Shown in pieces: positions 1 through 9,463 of a DNA stretch of 64,000 nt. The stretch is taken from positions 3,994,001 to 4,058,000 of the forward strand of contig NZ_JAUTAE010000001.1 of assembly GCF_030818415.1 (NCBI RefSeq). The letters are read 5' to 3'. Both the position numbers and the translations under genes were made by a program. Under the pieces are notes generated by a model. It had not been told where the DNA came from and did no database searches. It was given only the letters and a program-made list of their open reading frames with translations. Numbering within the stretch: the first letter of the stretch is position 1; every line of letters begins with the position of its first letter. Source of the DNA: Sphingomonas sp. SORGH_AS_0950 (GTDB lineage Bacteria; Pseudomonadota; Alphaproteobacteria; Sphingomonadales; Sphingomonadaceae).

Positions 1-1024
1 GCTGGGTCCGGTCCTGCGGATCGGCCTTCAGCCGCTGTACCGCGTCATAGGCGATCACGCCCGATGCGATCCGCTCCTGCGCCTTCAGCACCAGTTCGGA
101 CATGCCCGTCACCGTGCCGTCCAGGCTGCGCGTCGCGATCAGGCCCAGGACCCAGGGGATCTCGACCTTGTAGCGGGTCTCGTGCGCCTTGACGTCGGGC
201 AGCCCGAACAGCGTCAGCCCCGACGGGCCGGGTTCGGTGTGCCAGACCGCCTCGATCGCGGCGAGCTTCATCTTCTGGTTGTCGGTCAGCGCATAGCCGC
301 TCTCGTCGCCCAGCACGACGACCGACAGCGAGGAGGCGAGGCCGAACGCCGCCGCCACCGTCATCGACCGGCGCGCAACGGAGACGAACCGCCCCTTCAA
401 CAGCCAGAAGGCCGACACGCCCAGCACCACGACCGAGGCGCAGACATAGCCCGCGCTGACCGTATGGACGAACTTGGCCTGCGCCACCGGATTGAACAGC
501 ACCGCGCCGAAGTCCGCGACCTCCATCCGCATCGTGCCGGGATTGAAGGTCGCGCCGACGGGGTTCTGCATCCAGCCATTGGCGATGAGGATCCACAGCG
601 CCGACAAATTGGTGCCCAGCGCCACCAGGAAGGTGACGATCAGATGCCCCAGCTTCGACAGCCGGTCCCAGCCGAAGAACATCAGCCCGACGAACGTCGC
701 CTCCAGGAAGAAGGCCATCAGCCCCTCGATCGCCAGCGGCGCGCCGAAGATGTCGCCGACATAATGCGAGAAATAGGACCAGTTGGTGCCGAACTGGAAC
801 TCCATGGTCAGCCCGGTGGCGACCCCCAGCACGAAGTTGATGCCGAAGATCTTGCCCCAGAAGCGCGTCGTCACCCGCCACACCGGGCGATTGGTCATGA
901 CATAGACCGATTCCATGATGACCAGCATCATCGACAGGCCCAAAGTCAGCGGCACGAACAGGAAATGATACAAGGCGGTGGCCGCGAATTGCAGCCGCGA
1001 CAGGTCGACGACCCCGGGGTCCAT
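1..1024 (-). CDS. cydA: Cytochrome bd ubiquinol oxidase subunit I, canonical long Q-loop type (partial, 3' end outside window)
   Basis: This is the haem-binding, quinol-oxidising subunit of a cytochrome bd oxidase in the inner membrane. About 341 N-terminal residues are in the window; the rest lies beyond base 1. The translation begins [20 protein letters not shown] and keeps family landmarks: the FQFGTNW segment, the [15 protein letters not shown] helix, and [15 protein letters not shown] in the quinol-binding loop. It then reads [10 protein letters not shown], followed by an [16 protein letters not shown] stretch, which belongs to the long Q-loop of E. coli-type CydA. The ATG at 1024 has a GGAG about 6 nt upstream. 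It diverges from cydDC, needed for bd assembly, with an FNR-type palindrome in the gap. A second, cyanide-insensitive-type oxidase is at 36.4-39.0 kb. Identification is firm; cydB is expected just outside the window. Confidence 0.93.
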   Translation of the reverse strand, partial: MDPGVVDLSRLQFAATALYHFLFVPLTLGLSMMLVIMESVYVMTNRPVWRVTTRFWGKIFGINFVLGVATGLTMEFQFGTNWSYFSHYVGDIFGAPLAIEGLMAFFLEATFVGLMFFGWDRLSKLGHLIVTFLVALGTNLSALWILIANGWMQNPVGATFNPGTMRMEVADFGAVLFNPVAQAKFVHTVSAGYVCASVVVLGVSAFWLLKGRFVSVARRSMTVAAAFGLASSLSVVVLGDESGYALTDNQKMKLAAIEAVWHTEPGPSGLTLFGLPDVKAHETRYKVEIPWVLGLIATRSLDGTVTGMSELVLKAQERIASGVIAYDAVQRLKADPQDRTQ

Positions 1025-1100
1025 GGCATGTCTCCATAAAAGGAGCCGCCCCCCGGCCCCTTGTCCGCGGATTCGCTACGCCCCGACCCGACCCCCGACA

Positions 1101-1114
1101 TTGACCGCGGTCAA
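1101..1114. promoter_or_regulatory. FNR/Anr-type operator in the cydA-cydDC divergent gap
   Basis: TTGACCGCGGTCAA is a perfect dyad of the FNR form TTGAN-N6-NTCAA. Its centre is about 83 bp from the cydA start and 41 bp from the cydD start. A class II activator site (centre 41.5 bp upstream of the transcription start) would give cydA a leader of about 40 nt. The fnr-type gene at 4383-5072 is the obvious regulator. Two similar sites lie between hemN and ompW. Confidence 0.75.
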
Positions 1115-1148
1115 AGACGCCCGCCCACGCCGCTGCGACGGTCGCGGC

Positions 1149-2783
1149 ATGACGACGATCGCCCATGATGCCCCGACCGCCCGGATGCGGAGCCGCTGGT
1201 TGAAGGATGCGGCCGCGGGCCGTGACGGGACGCCGGGCCTGCTGCTCCTCGATACGTTGGCCGCCATCGGCTTCGCGGCCGGGATCGCGGGGGGCGTGGC
1301 GGCGGTGGCGGGACGGGGGGCGGTGCTGCCCTGGGCCCTGCTCGCGATCGGCATGGGCATGGCGCGCGGATGGTTCGCGATGCTGGCCGTGCGACAGGGG
1401 GCCGCGCGCGCGGGACTGGTCAAGCGGGCGCAACGGCGGCGCGTCGTCGCCGCCGCCCTGTATCGGCAGGCGGGCATGCCGATGGACAGCGGCCAGCTGG
1501 CGACGCAGGCCGTGGATGCGGTCGAGGCGCTGGACGGGTTCGTCGCCCGTTTCCTCCCCGCACGCCGGGCCGCCGCCATCGCGCCGATCCTGGTCCTGGC
1601 CGCGACCGCCTGTGCCAGCCCGGTCGCAGCCGTCATTCTGGCGGCGACGCTGCTGCCCTTCGTCGCGGCGATGATCCTGGCGGGCGGCGCGGCGGCGGAC
1701 GAGTCGCGGCGGCAGTTCCTTGCGCTGCATCGTCTGTCGGCGCGTTTCGCCGACCGGGTGCGCGCCTTGTCCGTCGTGCTGGCCTTCCGCGCCGAGACAC
1801 GCGAGACCCAGGCGATCGGCGCCGCCGCGCAGGAACTGGCGGAGCGGACCATGCGGGTCCTGCGGATCGCCTTCCTGTCGTCCGCCGCGCTGGAATTCTT
1901 CGCGGCGCTGTCGGTCGCGCTGGTAGCGGTCTATTGCGGTTTCTCGCTGCTCGGCCTGCTGCCCTTTGAGGCCCCTGAGACGCTGAGCTTGCCGCGCGCC
2001 TTCTTCGTGCTGGCCCTGGCGCCGGAATTCTATGCGCCGATGCGCCGCCTGGCCGCCGCCTATCATGACAAGCAAGGTGCGGAGACCGCCGCCGAGATGC
2101 TGATGCCGCTGGGCGGGCCGGCGGGCGCGGTTCCGGTCGCGGCGGCGGCTGGGGTGCTGACCCTGCGCGACGTCACGATCCATTATCCCGGCAGCGACGC
2201 GCCCGCCGTTTCGCGTCTCTCCTTGTCCGTCGGGGCCGGTGAGACAGTGGCGCTGCTGGGGCCGTCGGGCAGCGGCAAGACCAGCGTGCTGCACCTGCTG
2301 CTGGGCCTCGCGCCGCTATCGGCCGGAACGGTCGAGATGGGCGGCTTGGCCCTGACTTCGCTGGCGGGGCAGGCAAGCTGGGTCGGCCAGCATCCGCTGC
2401 TGATCGCGGGCACGATCCGCGAAAATCTGCTGCTCGCCCATCCCGAGGCCACGGCGCTGGCCCTGCAACGGGCCGTCGTCGTGGCGGGGCTGATGCCGAT
2501 GCTCCGCCGTCGTCCGGGGGGCCTGGATGCGCCGCTCGATGCGCGGGGAAGCGGGTTGTCGGGCGGCGAACGGCGGCGCATCGCCCTGGCCCGCGCTTTG
2601 CTGAACCCCGCGCCCTTCCTGTTGCTCGACGAGCCGACCGCGCATCTCGACGCGGTGGCCGAAGCCGCGCTGATCCGGACGATCGGCGGGGCGGCGCGCG
2701 GGCGCACGACGTTGATCGCCACCCATAGCCCCGCGCTTGCCGCCATCGCGACGCGCGTCATCCATCTGGGACCTGCCGCATGA
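1149..2783 (+). CDS. cydD: Heterodimeric ABC exporter, CydD subunit
   Basis: One half of the CydDC exporter, which moves reductant (cysteine or glutathione in E. coli) to the periplasm and is needed for assembly of bd oxidase. The 544-residue protein has an N-terminal membrane domain (about residues 30-340) and a C-terminal ATPase with Walker [10 protein letters not shown], signature [14 protein letters not shown] and Walker [13 protein letters not shown]. The start is the ATG at 1149; upstream in-frame codons have no homology-like sequence and run through the FNR site. The stop overlaps the next gene by ATGA, so cydD and cydC are translationally coupled. Divergence from cydA and the shared FNR site agree with a role in bd oxidase maturation under low oxygen. 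The CydD versus CydC assignment follows gene order and the first-gene position. Confidence 0.87.
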   Translation: MTTIAHDAPTARMRSRWLKDAAAGRDGTPGLLLLDTLAAIGFAAGIAGGVAAVAGRGAVLPWALLAIGMGMARGWFAMLAVRQGAARAGLVKRAQRRRVVAAALYRQAGMPMDSGQLATQAVDAVEALDGFVARFLPARRAAAIAPILVLAATACASPVAAVILAATLLPFVAAMILAGGAAADESRRQFLALHRLSARFADRVRALSVVLAFRAETRETQAIGAAAQELAERTMRVLRIAFLSSAALEFFAALSVALVAVYCGFSLLGLLPFEAPETLSLPRAFFVLALAPEFYAPMRRLAAAYHDKQGAETAAEMLMPLGGPAGAVPVAAAAGVLTLRDVTIHYPGSDAPAVSRLSLSVGAGETVALLGPSGSGKTSVLHLLLGLAPLSAGTVEMGGLALTSLAGQASWVGQHPLLIAGTIRENLLLAHPEATALALQRAVVVAGLMPMLRRRPGGLDAPLDARGSGLSGGERRRIALARALLNPAPFLLLDEPTAHLDAVAEAALIRTIGGAARGRTTLIATHSPALAAIATRVIHLGPAA

Positions 2784-4381
2784 CCCTTCGCACATGGATC
2801 GCCGCCGAACGCCGGAACGAGCGTCGCCGACTGTGGCGGGCGGGTGGCTGTGCCGCATCGGTGGCGGCCGCATCGGTACTGCTGCTCGCGCTGTCGGGCT
2901 GGTTCCTGACCGCCGCCGCGCTGGCGGGCGGGGCCGGGATCGTGGCGGCGCAGGCGTTCAACTATATGCTGCCCTCCGCCGCGATCCGCCTGCTGGCGAT
3001 CGTGCGGACCGGCGCGCGCTATGGCGAACGGCTGGCCAGCCATGGCGCGGCGTTCGGCGCGCTCGCCCGGCTGCGCCCCGCGCTCTACCGCGCGATCACC
3101 GCCGCGCCGCCCCGGGTCGCGCTGGCGCTGGGGCGGGGCGAGGCCACCGCGCGGCTGATCGGCGATGTCGATGCGGTGGAATGGCGCTTCGTCCGTCTGT
3201 CGGGGCCGTGGGGCGCCGTCGCGGCGGTCATGGCGGGCGCGGCGTTGACCCTGCTCGGCGGTTGGCCTGCGATGGTGGCGACGCTGGCCTGTGCCGGGGG
3301 CGTCCTGGCCCTGGCCCTTCATGGCGCGCGCCGGTTGGAGCAGCCCGGCCGCGCGGTGCAACGGGCGACGGGCGCGCTGCGCGAGGAGGTGGCGATGCTC
3401 GGAAGCGCGGCGGCGGAGCTGCGCTGCTTCGCGCTGGAGGACTGGGCGGCCGCGCGCGTCGCGGCGGTGAGCGATCGCCTGGCCGACGCGCAGATCCGGC
3501 AGGCCGCGGTCGCCGCGCGGTTCGAGGCGCTGCACGCGACCGGCGTGGCCGTGGCGGCGGCGTCGGCGCTGATGCTGTCGCTCGACGCCGGTGCGCCGGT
3601 CGCCGCGCTCGCGGCGCTGGCGGCGGCGATGACCGTCGACGGGCTCGCGCCGATCCTGCGGGCGTCGACCGAAAGGGGGCGGCTGCGCGAGGCGGAGGCG
3701 CGGCTGGATGCGGTCTTCGATGCGGCGGCGGACCCGCGTCCCGCTGTCGGATCGCGCGGCCAGCCGATCCTCGTCCTCGATGGCGACCGGTTCATGCCGG
3801 GCAGCCGGATCGCGCTGACCGGGCCATCGGGCTGCGGCAAGACGACGGTGATCGAAGGCTTGCTGGGGCTGCGTCCGCTACGGTCCGGCCGGATCGGGAT
3901 CGATGGCCGGGATGCGGCCGATCTGCCGCCTGCGACGCTGCGCGCGCTCTTCGCCTGGGCGCCGCAGGAGGCGATGCTGATCGCGGGTACGGTTCGCGAC
4001 AATCTGCGCATGGCCGACCCGCATGCGACCGAGGATCGTCTGTGGCGGGCGCTGGGCGACGCGGCGCTGGATACGGTGGTGCGGGGCTTGCCGGACGGGC
4101 TCGACACATGGCTGGGCGACGATGGCGCGCGATTGTCGGGTGGAGAGCGTCGGCGGCTGTCGCTGGCCCGCGCCTATCTGGGCGATGCGCCCTGGCTGTT
4201 GCTCGACGAACCGGGCGAGGGGCTGGACGCCGATGTCGCGGCGGAGGTCGCGCGTCGCCTCGCCGCCCGGCTGGAGCGGACCGGGCAGGGGATGATCCTC
4301 GTCAGCCATCGCCCCGTGCTCAGCGCGCTGTGCGAGCGGCAATGGGCGGCGGACGATGCGTCCCGCCGATCCGCCGCCTGA
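2780..4381 (+). CDS. cydC: Heterodimeric ABC exporter, CydC subunit
   Basis: Partner ABC subunit of CydD, 533 residues. It has an N-terminal transmembrane domain (hydrophobic stretches from about residue 28 to 300) and an ATPase domain with Walker [10 protein letters not shown], signature [14 protein letters not shown] and Walker [13 protein letters not shown], ending in an H-loop VSHRP. It begins in an ATGA overlap with cydD and ends one base before the convergent fnr-type gene, so no separate terminator fits between them. The membrane domain is unusually Ala-rich, which reflects the high GC. Role inferred from the family: export of reduced thiols that support haem bd assembly. Confidence 0.87.
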   Translation: MTLRTWIAAERRNERRRLWRAGGCAASVAAASVLLLALSGWFLTAAALAGGAGIVAAQAFNYMLPSAAIRLLAIVRTGARYGERLASHGAAFGALARLRPALYRAITAAPPRVALALGRGEATARLIGDVDAVEWRFVRLSGPWGAVAAVMAGAALTLLGGWPAMVATLACAGGVLALALHGARRLEQPGRAVQRATGALREEVAMLGSAAAELRCFALEDWAAARVAAVSDRLADAQIRQAAVAARFEALHATGVAVAAASALMLSLDAGAPVAALAALAAAMTVDGLAPILRASTERGRLREAEARLDAVFDAAADPRPAVGSRGQPILVLDGDRFMPGSRIALTGPSGCGKTTVIEGLLGLRPLRSGRIGIDGRDAADLPPATLRALFAWAPQEAMLIAGTVRDNLRMADPHATEDRLWRALGDAALDTVVRGLPDGLDTWLGDDGARLSGGERRRLSLARAYLGDAPWLLLDEPGEGLDADVAAEVARRLAARLERTGQGMILVSHRPVLSALCERQWAADDASRRSAA

Positions 4382-4382
4382 G

Positions 4383-5072
4383 CTAGCCCGCGACGATGGC
4401 GAGGCGCGTCCGGTCGATCAGGCGCACGCCGCGCAGACCGCAAAGCTGGATCACCCCGTCATTCTGAAGGGCGGTCATGTGGCGGCTGACCGTCTCGACC
4501 GCTAGGCCCAGCGCCTCCGCCATCGCGCCGCGTGACAGGGGCAGGCGAAACATGCCGTCGCCCTCCGCCCCGCACCGCCGCGCCATGTCGAGCAGCAGCG
4601 CGGCCACCCGTGCGTCGGCACGGGCGCGGGCCAGCATCGGCATCCAGCGCCGCACCTCGTCCAAAGTCGCCAGCGTCCGGCGCAGCAGCAGTCGTCCGGC
4701 GGCGGGATGGCGGACCAGCATCTCCTCCAGCGCCTGGCGCGGATAGACGCACAGATCGGCATCGCCCAGCGCCGTGATCGCATCGGCGGACCGGTCGGCG
4801 AAGAGCGTGCCGACGAAATCGCCGGGATAGAGCAGGCCGACGATCTGGACGCCGCCATCCGCCTGCATGCGGGTCACCTTCAGCACGCCGGAGACGAGAT
4901 GCGCGCAATGGCGTGCGGGATCGCCGATCCAGCCGAAAGCCTGCCCCGCGCGTAGCCGACGGCGGTGACCGATATGATGGATCGCGGCCAGCGCGGCCTC
5001 GTCCAGACCGTCGCACAGCGCCATGCTCCGCCCGGCACAGGCCGCGCAGCGCGGCGGAAGGTCAGACGGCAT
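4383..5072 (-). CDS. fnrL: Crp/Fnr-family oxygen sensor regulator with [4Fe-4S] cysteines (FnrL/Anr type)
   Basis: A 229-residue Crp/Fnr regulator. It has four cysteines placed as in E. coli FNR: C9, C12 and C20 near the N-terminus (RCAACAG...ALC) and C108 in the sensor barrel (DADLCVYP, equivalent to E. coli C122). These are the ligands of an oxygen-labile iron-sulfur cluster. A cNMP-like barrel is followed by a helix-turn-helix whose recognition helix contains VETVSRHM, keeping the E and SR residues that read TTGA half-sites. The chosen ATG at 5072 overlaps the hemN stop by 11 nt, indicating translational coupling to hemN; an upstream in-frame ATG lies inside hemN. FNR-like palindromes are found upstream of hemN-fnr, ompW and cydA/cydDC, so local and autoregulation are likely. 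Confidence 0.88.
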   Translation of the reverse strand: MPSDLPPRCAACAGRSMALCDGLDEAALAAIHHIGHRRRLRAGQAFGWIGDPARHCAHLVSGVLKVTRMQADGGVQIVGLLYPGDFVGTLFADRSADAITALGDADLCVYPRQALEEMLVRHPAAGRLLLRRTLATLDEVRRWMPMLARARADARVAALLLDMARRCGAEGDGMFRLPLSRGAMAEALGLAVETVSRHMTALQNDGVIQLCGLRGVRLIDRTRLAIVAG

Positions 5073-6390
5073 GGCTGAAGCGGGTATCGTCCTCGTTGCG
5101 CCAGGCATCGATGGCCGCCGCGATGGTGCGGGCATAGGGCAGGGCCTCCGCCGCCAGCCGCAGGCACGCCCCGTCCCAGGCGATCAACCCGACCTGCTCG
5201 AACCGACCGAGCCGTTCGCGAATGGCGGTCCGCTCGGGCAGGCCCTCGAGGTTCGCGACGCCCTGGCACAGCACGTCCGCAATCGCCCGTGCCCGGCGCT
5301 GCTCCAGAGGGCCGCGATGAAGGCCGCGCGTCGTCGCGAACCGACCCGCGCCGATCGCCTGATGCCATGCCCCGGCATTCTTGGCGTTCTGGAGCAGGCG
5401 GTCGGGAAAGGCGCTGATCGCGCTGGCGCCCAGGCCGATCACGATGTCGGCGGGATCGTCGGTAAAGCCCTGGAAATTGCGGCGCAGCCGTCCGTTCGCC
5501 GCCGCGCTTGCCAGCGGATCATGGCCTTGCGCGAAGTGATCGAAGCCGATGGCGCGGTAGCCTGCATGCGTCAGCCGGTCATGCGCCAGCGCCGCCTGGC
5601 CGAAGCGCGCCGCCGCACCCGGAAGGGCCCGTGCGTCGATGCGGCGCTGGCGGGGGATGAGGTGCGGCACATGCGCATAGCCGAACACTGCCAGCCGTTC
5701 CGGGGCCAGCGCGATGGCCTCCTCGAGCGTCGCGGCCAGCGTCGCATCGTCCTGGCCGGGCAGGCCGTACATCAGGTCGAAATTGATCGATCCGACCCCG
5801 GCGGCGCGCAACAGGGCGACCGCGCGGATAATCTGCTCGCGCGGCTGGACCCGACCGATCGCCGCCTGAAGTGCCGGGTCGAAGGTCTGCACCCCCAGGC
5901 TGGCCCGCGCGACGCCGGTCTCCGCGATGACGCTTGCCCAGTCCGCATCGAAACCGCGCGGATCGATCTCCAGCGACAGCGTCGCCTCGTGGCTGGCAAA
6001 GGCGGTGCGCAGATGGGCGACCAGCGCGGCGAAGGCGGCGGGCGGGATCGCATTGGGGCTTCCGCCACCAAAGGCGATCCGGGCGATCCGTCCGCTTCCC
6101 TTCAACCGGGCGGCCACCAGATCGATCTCGGCATGTAACCGCGCGAGATAGGCATCCAGCCGCGCGGTCCGGTTCGCCGCCCCGGTGTTGCACCCGCAAT
6201 ACCAGCAGATCGCCCGGCAATAGGGGATATGGAGATAGAGCGACACGATCTCGTCCGCCCCGACCATGTCGAGCGCCGTCGCCATGTCGGCATGGCCCAC
6301 ATGGTCGCCGAACTCGGCGGCGGTGGGATAGCTGGTGTAGCGCGGCACGGGCCGGGCGAGCAGATCGGGATGATAGGGCCACATGCCCAT
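5062..6390 (-). CDS. hemN: Oxygen-independent coproporphyrinogen III oxidase
   Basis: Radical-SAM enzyme that decarboxylates coproporphyrinogen III to protoporphyrinogen IX without oxygen, providing haem under microaerobic conditions. The N-terminus MGMWPYHPDLLARPVPRY is typical of HemN. The radical SAM triad CxxxCxxC is at C58, C62 and C65 (YCRAICWYCG), followed by an FGGGSP motif and a C-terminal HemN domain. The start chosen is the ATG at 6390, with GGGG 6 nt upstream; a further ATG two codons on is possible, while a TTG at 6432 lies inside an FNR-type operator and is not credible. It is co-transcribed with the fnr-type gene and diverges from ompW across two FNR-like sites. About 442 residues, close to family length. 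Confidence 0.93.
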   Translation of the reverse strand: MGMWPYHPDLLARPVPRYTSYPTAAEFGDHVGHADMATALDMVGADEIVSLYLHIPYCRAICWYCGCNTGAANRTARLDAYLARLHAEIDLVAARLKGSGRIARIAFGGGSPNAIPPAAFAALVAHLRTAFASHEATLSLEIDPRGFDADWASVIAETGVARASLGVQTFDPALQAAIGRVQPREQIIRAVALLRAAGVGSINFDLMYGLPGQDDATLAATLEEAIALAPERLAVFGYAHVPHLIPRQRRIDARALPGAAARFGQAALAHDRLTHAGYRAIGFDHFAQGHDPLASAAANGRLRRNFQGFTDDPADIVIGLGASAISAFPDRLLQNAKNAGAWHQAIGAGRFATTRGLHRGPLEQRRARAIADVLCQGVANLEGLPERTAIRERLGRFEQVGLIAWDGACLRLAAEALPYARTIAAAIDAWRNEDDTRFSHAV

Positions 6391-6418
6391 GGCGTGCCCC
6401 GGCGGTGCGCGCATGCCT

Positions 6419-6432
6419 TTGACCGCCGTCAA
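6419..6432. promoter_or_regulatory. FNR/Anr-type operator, hemN-ompW gap, site A
   Basis: TTGACCGCCGTCAA has both TTGAC half-sites perfect, with an extra flanking T/A pair. Its centre is about 86 bp upstream of the ompW ATG, which would place a class II start site about 45 nt before ompW. It lies too close to hemN (36 bp) to act as its class II activator site. Confidence 0.7.
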
Positions 6433-6440
6433 ACCGGCGC

Positions 6441-6454
6441 TTGTCGATGGTCAA
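6441..6454. promoter_or_regulatory. FNR-like operator, hemN-ompW gap, site B
   Basis: TTGTCGATGGTCAA differs from the palindrome by one base in the left half-site. Its centre, about 57 bp from the hemN start, would put a class II start site about 16 nt before hemN. The tandem arrangement of A and B suggests one site per divergent promoter. This is inferred from spacing only. Confidence 0.5.
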
Positions 6455-6511
6455 GGCGGCGGGGCGGGGGCGCTCCTATCCCGACGCCCACAGCCTCACA
6501 GGAGACATGGG

Positions 6512-7213
6512 ATGACCGTCATCAGAACCGCCGCCACCCTGTTCGCGCTCGCCGCGACGGGAATCGGTACGTCGGCATGGGCGCAGGATAGCGGGGGACG
6601 CGACGCTCGGGTCGGGACTCGCGCCGGGGACGTGCTGCTCCGCGCCCGCGCCATCCTCGTCGCGCCCAACGAGCGGTCGGGCAGCATCCTGCCCGCCTTC
6701 CCCGGTGAGCCGGTGAAGGTCGACGACCGCGTGATGCCGGAGGTCGACGCGACCTATATGGCGACCGACCATATCGGCGTCGAACTGATCGCCTCGACCA
6801 CGAAGCATGCGATCGGCGGGGTGCGGGGCACGACCGGCGGCATCGGCAGGCTCGCCTCCACCTGGGTCCTGCCGCCGACCCTGACCGTCCAATATCACTT
6901 CACGCCGACCCGGCATGTCCGGCCCTATGTCGGTGCGGGCGTGAACTATACGATCTTCTGGAACGAGGCGGCTTCGGACGGACTGGAAAGCGCGGTGGGG
7001 CCGACCAGGGTCCATTTGAAGGACAGCGCAGGCTGGGCGGTGCAGGCGGGCGTCGATATGGACCTCACTCGCCGGGTCTTTCTGAACCTCGACGTCAAAT
7101 ATATCGATATCGACACCACCGCGCGGCTGGACAATGCCGCGCTGGGCCGCCAGCGGGTGAACGTCTCGCTGGACCCGCTGGTGTTCGGGGTCGGCCTGGG
7201 GCTGCGCCTGTGA
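6512..7213 (+). CDS. ompW: OmpW-family outer membrane protein
   Basis: A 233-residue secreted protein with a signal peptide ending near ATGIGTSAWAQ, followed by an eight-stranded barrel sequence. OmpW family landmarks include DYMATDH-like DATYMATDHIGVELIAS, TVQYHFTPTRHVRPYVGAGVNYT and the C-terminal GVGLGLRL ending in an aliphatic residue. OmpW forms a small hydrophobic channel in the outer membrane. The ATG at 6512 has AGGAG 7 nt upstream, so longer upstream readings are rejected. OmpW is FNR-controlled in several proteobacteria, and here two FNR-like boxes lie upstream, shared with divergent hemN-fnr. Confidence 0.9.
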   Translation: MTVIRTAATLFALAATGIGTSAWAQDSGGRDARVGTRAGDVLLRARAILVAPNERSGSILPAFPGEPVKVDDRVMPEVDATYMATDHIGVELIASTTKHAIGGVRGTTGGIGRLASTWVLPPTLTVQYHFTPTRHVRPYVGAGVNYTIFWNEAASDGLESAVGPTRVHLKDSAGWAVQAGVDMDLTRRVFLNLDVKYIDIDTTARLDNAALGRQRVNVSLDPLVFGVGLGLRL

Positions 7214-7236
7214 GGACGGCCGGTCGGCGTCGAGGC

Positions 7237-8418
7237 TTATCCGCAGGCTGAGGGCGCGGGGCTGCGTCTGGTGTCGATCCATCGCACGAGCCCCGCGATC
7301 AGCGTACAGATCACGAGGGCGATCGACGTGCCCACGATCGTATCGACGGCGCGTGCCTGGGGTGCGCCCGCGCTTTGCAGGGGAAGGGCGATCTTGGCGA
7401 TCACGACGAACAAGGGCGTCACGCATCCGACAAAGATGGTATAGTTGACCGCACGCAGCGCGATCGTCAGCGCGGCCAGCGGCAGCACCAGGGCCTCCAG
7501 CGCGACCGGGCCGTTGGCGTGGCCGATCAGGACCATCACGATCGCAGTCCCGATCAGCGTCCCCGCGATCCGCTCGACCGCGCGCCAGGACGAGGTGCGG
7601 ATATTGACCGTGATGACGACCACCGCCGTCATCGTCGCCCATTGCGGATAGGCCAGCCCCAGGCCATGCGCCGCCAGGAAGCAGGCGAACACCGCGACAC
7701 CGGCGCTGGCGGCATGAAGCCGCGCCGACCGGGTCGAGGGAAGCTCGGGCGGGGCGGGGGACGTCGCATCGCGATCACGGTTCGGCCGCTCCAGCACATA
7801 GACGCTGCCGATCCGAAGCAGCAGCGCCAGGCCGCCACCGGCCAGGAACGCGATGCCGACCGCCATCGGGCCTGCCGCGTCGACCGGCCATTCCGCCGCC
7901 ACGACCACCACGACGCCCAGCAGCATGCCCACCGTGGCCATGCCATAGGACCGGCCGGCGACAAAGGTGATCGCCGCGACCGCCACCGCCGCCAGCGTGG
8001 CGGTCAGCGGAAGGGCGGGATGGACCATGGCCGTCATGGCGGTCGCCAGCACCGCGCCGCCGATGACGAACAAGGCCATGGCCCGCAGGCGCGATGCGGC
8101 ATGGAGCCGATTGTCCGCCAGACAGGCCCAGAACGCGGCATAGGCCCCCCAGATATCCGCCGGGCGATGGGACGCCTGCGCCCACAGGATCATCGCCAGC
8201 ACCGCGACGCTGCCCGATGCGCCCTCCAGCAGCGCGAACTCGCCCGCGCGGAACTGTATGCCACGACGCGCCAACCCGGTGGCGAGGCGGCGGGCGATCG
8301 CCCGATCACGGGCAGGGACGGAAGGGGGCGGCACGGGCACGACGGGCTCTTTGGATAACCGAGGGGAACACGCCCCGATAGTCGTTTTGCAGTCACGCCT
8401 GGAGCGACTTGTTGGCAT
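7237..8418 (-). CDS. FUSC-family (aromatic acid/fusaric acid exporter-like) inner membrane protein
   Basis: A 393-residue protein with two blocks of hydrophobic helices (about residues 65-215 and 235-385) separated by a hydrophilic linker rich in P, E and R. This is the duplicated FUSC/ArAE layout, although shorter than E. coli AaeB. The second block carries YPQWATMTAVVVITVN and a WRAVERIAGTLIG motif, typical of FUSC proteins. The likely role is efflux of aromatic or other weak acids through the inner membrane, possibly with partners not seen here. The ATG at 8418 is only 25 bp from the divergent LysR start; a GTG at 8340 with AAGAG 6 nt upstream is a plausible alternative start and would leave room for a promoter. 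The adjacent LysR gene is its probable regulator. Confidence 0.75.
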   Translation of the reverse strand: MPTSRSRRDCKTTIGACSPRLSKEPVVPVPPPSVPARDRAIARRLATGLARRGIQFRAGEFALLEGASGSVAVLAMILWAQASHRPADIWGAYAAFWACLADNRLHAASRLRAMALFVIGGAVLATAMTAMVHPALPLTATLAAVAVAAITFVAGRSYGMATVGMLLGVVVVVAAEWPVDAAGPMAVGIAFLAGGGLALLLRIGSVYVLERPNRDRDATSPAPPELPSTRSARLHAASAGVAVFACFLAAHGLGLAYPQWATMTAVVVITVNIRTSSWRAVERIAGTLIGTAIVMVLIGHANGPVALEALVLPLAALTIALRAVNYTIFVGCVTPLFVVIAKIALPLQSAGAPQARAVDTIVGTSIALVICTLIAGLVRWIDTRRSPAPSACG

Positions 8419-8425
8419 GGGTACT

Positions 8426-8440
8426 ATTCCTTAAAGGAAT
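8426..8440. promoter_or_regulatory. Palindrome holding both Shine-Dalgarno sequences of a divergent pair
   Basis: ATTCCTTAAAGGAAT is a perfect 15-bp palindrome. It puts AAGGA upstream of the LysR ATG (8444) on the plus strand and upstream of the FUSC ATG (8418) on the minus strand. It may also be a regulator operator. The whole gap is 25 bp. Confidence 0.45.
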
Positions 8441-8443
8441 GGC

Positions 8444-9322
8444 ATGGAATTCCGAACGCTACGCGCCTTTGTCGAAGCGGTTCGCCAGGGCAGCTTTTCG
8501 CAGGCGGCCAGGACGATCTTCGCGACGCAGTCCACGGTCAGCAAGGCGGTCAAGCAGCTGGAGGACGAACTCGGCGCGCCGCTGTTCGACCGGATCGGCC
8601 CGCGCGTGAAGCTGACCACCTTTGGCGAGGCGCTGTATCCGCGCGCCGCGCGCCTGCTGGCGGAACGCAGCGACCTGCTCGTCGAACTGGACGAGATACG
8701 CGGATTGCAGCGGGGCAGCCTCCGGATCGGCCTGCCCCCGGTCGGCAGCGCGCGGATCTTCGCGCCGATGCTGGCCCGCTATCGCCGGACCTATCCGGGC
8801 ATCGCTATCGAACTGCGCGAGCATGGCGGCGACCAGCTCCTCGACATGGTGCGCACCGGCGAGATCGAGCTGGCGGCGACGGTCGATCCCAGCGCGCCCG
8901 AATGGCATAGCCAGGAGGTCTGGCGCGATCCGGTGATGGCGGTGATGGCGCGCGATCATCCGCTGGCCAAGGCCGGGTCGCTGTCGCTCGACGCCTTGCG
9001 CGACGAGCCGTTCATCCTGTTTTCCGACCGCTTCGTGCTGCATCGCATGGTGGTCGATGCGTGCCACCGCCATGGGTTCAAGCCGAATATCGCGGTTCAG
9101 AGCAGCGAGGTGGAATTCATCCTCGAACTGGCCGCATCGGGGATCGGCATTGCCTTTCTGCCCCGGTTGCTGGTGGACCAGGTCGATGCGGAGCGTATCT
9201 GCGGCGTGCTCGTGACCGAACCCTATATCGAATGGCGGCTGGCGATGGTCTGGCGCAACGGCGCCTTCCTGTCGCACGCCGCGCGCGCCTGGTTGCAGAT
9301 GGTGGCCGACCAGGCGGATTAG
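8444..9322 (+). CDS. LysR-family transcriptional regulator
   Basis: A 292-residue LysR regulator with an N-terminal winged helix-turn-helix (residues about 2-62, with SFSQAARTIFATQSTVSKAVKQLE as the DNA-binding helix region) and a periplasmic-binding-like effector domain from about 90 onward. The ATG at 8444 has AAGGA 5 nt upstream, inside a palindrome shared with the divergent FUSC exporter gene. By the usual LysR arrangement it probably controls that exporter, and perhaps the FMN 2-hydroxyacid dehydrogenase 141 bp downstream. The effector domain resembles the CynR/GltC-like subgroup by eye; the ligand cannot be named. Confidence 0.88.
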   Translation: MEFRTLRAFVEAVRQGSFSQAARTIFATQSTVSKAVKQLEDELGAPLFDRIGPRVKLTTFGEALYPRAARLLAERSDLLVELDEIRGLQRGSLRIGLPPVGSARIFAPMLARYRRTYPGIAIELREHGGDQLLDMVRTGEIELAATVDPSAPEWHSQEVWRDPVMAVMARDHPLAKAGSLSLDALRDEPFILFSDRFVLHRMVVDACHRHGFKPNIAVQSSEVEFILELAASGIGIAFLPRLLVDQVDAERICGVLVTEPYIEWRLAMVWRNGAFLSHAARAWLQMVADQAD

Positions 9323-9463
9323 CCGGTCGGCCGGGCGGGGCGATCCGTCCGGGCCAGTCGATTTGGGAATGGAGGCCAGTCGGAGCTTTCGTTTTTCGCA
9401 ACCCGACCCTTGGCCTATTTTCGTCGCTTACCGGGTCGGTGACCCGTCAAGCGAGGTCTTTCG

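Noticed and set aside
45..2294. A 749-codon minus-strand frame antisense to cydA and cydD
   Set aside because: It reads partly across cydA in the wrong frame and partly antisense to cydD; the product is low-complexity Arg/Gly-rich sequence.
6391..6432. HemN start at the TTG at 6432
   Set aside because: The codon is inside an FNR-type palindrome and has no ribosome site; the ATG at 6390 fits the family N-terminus.
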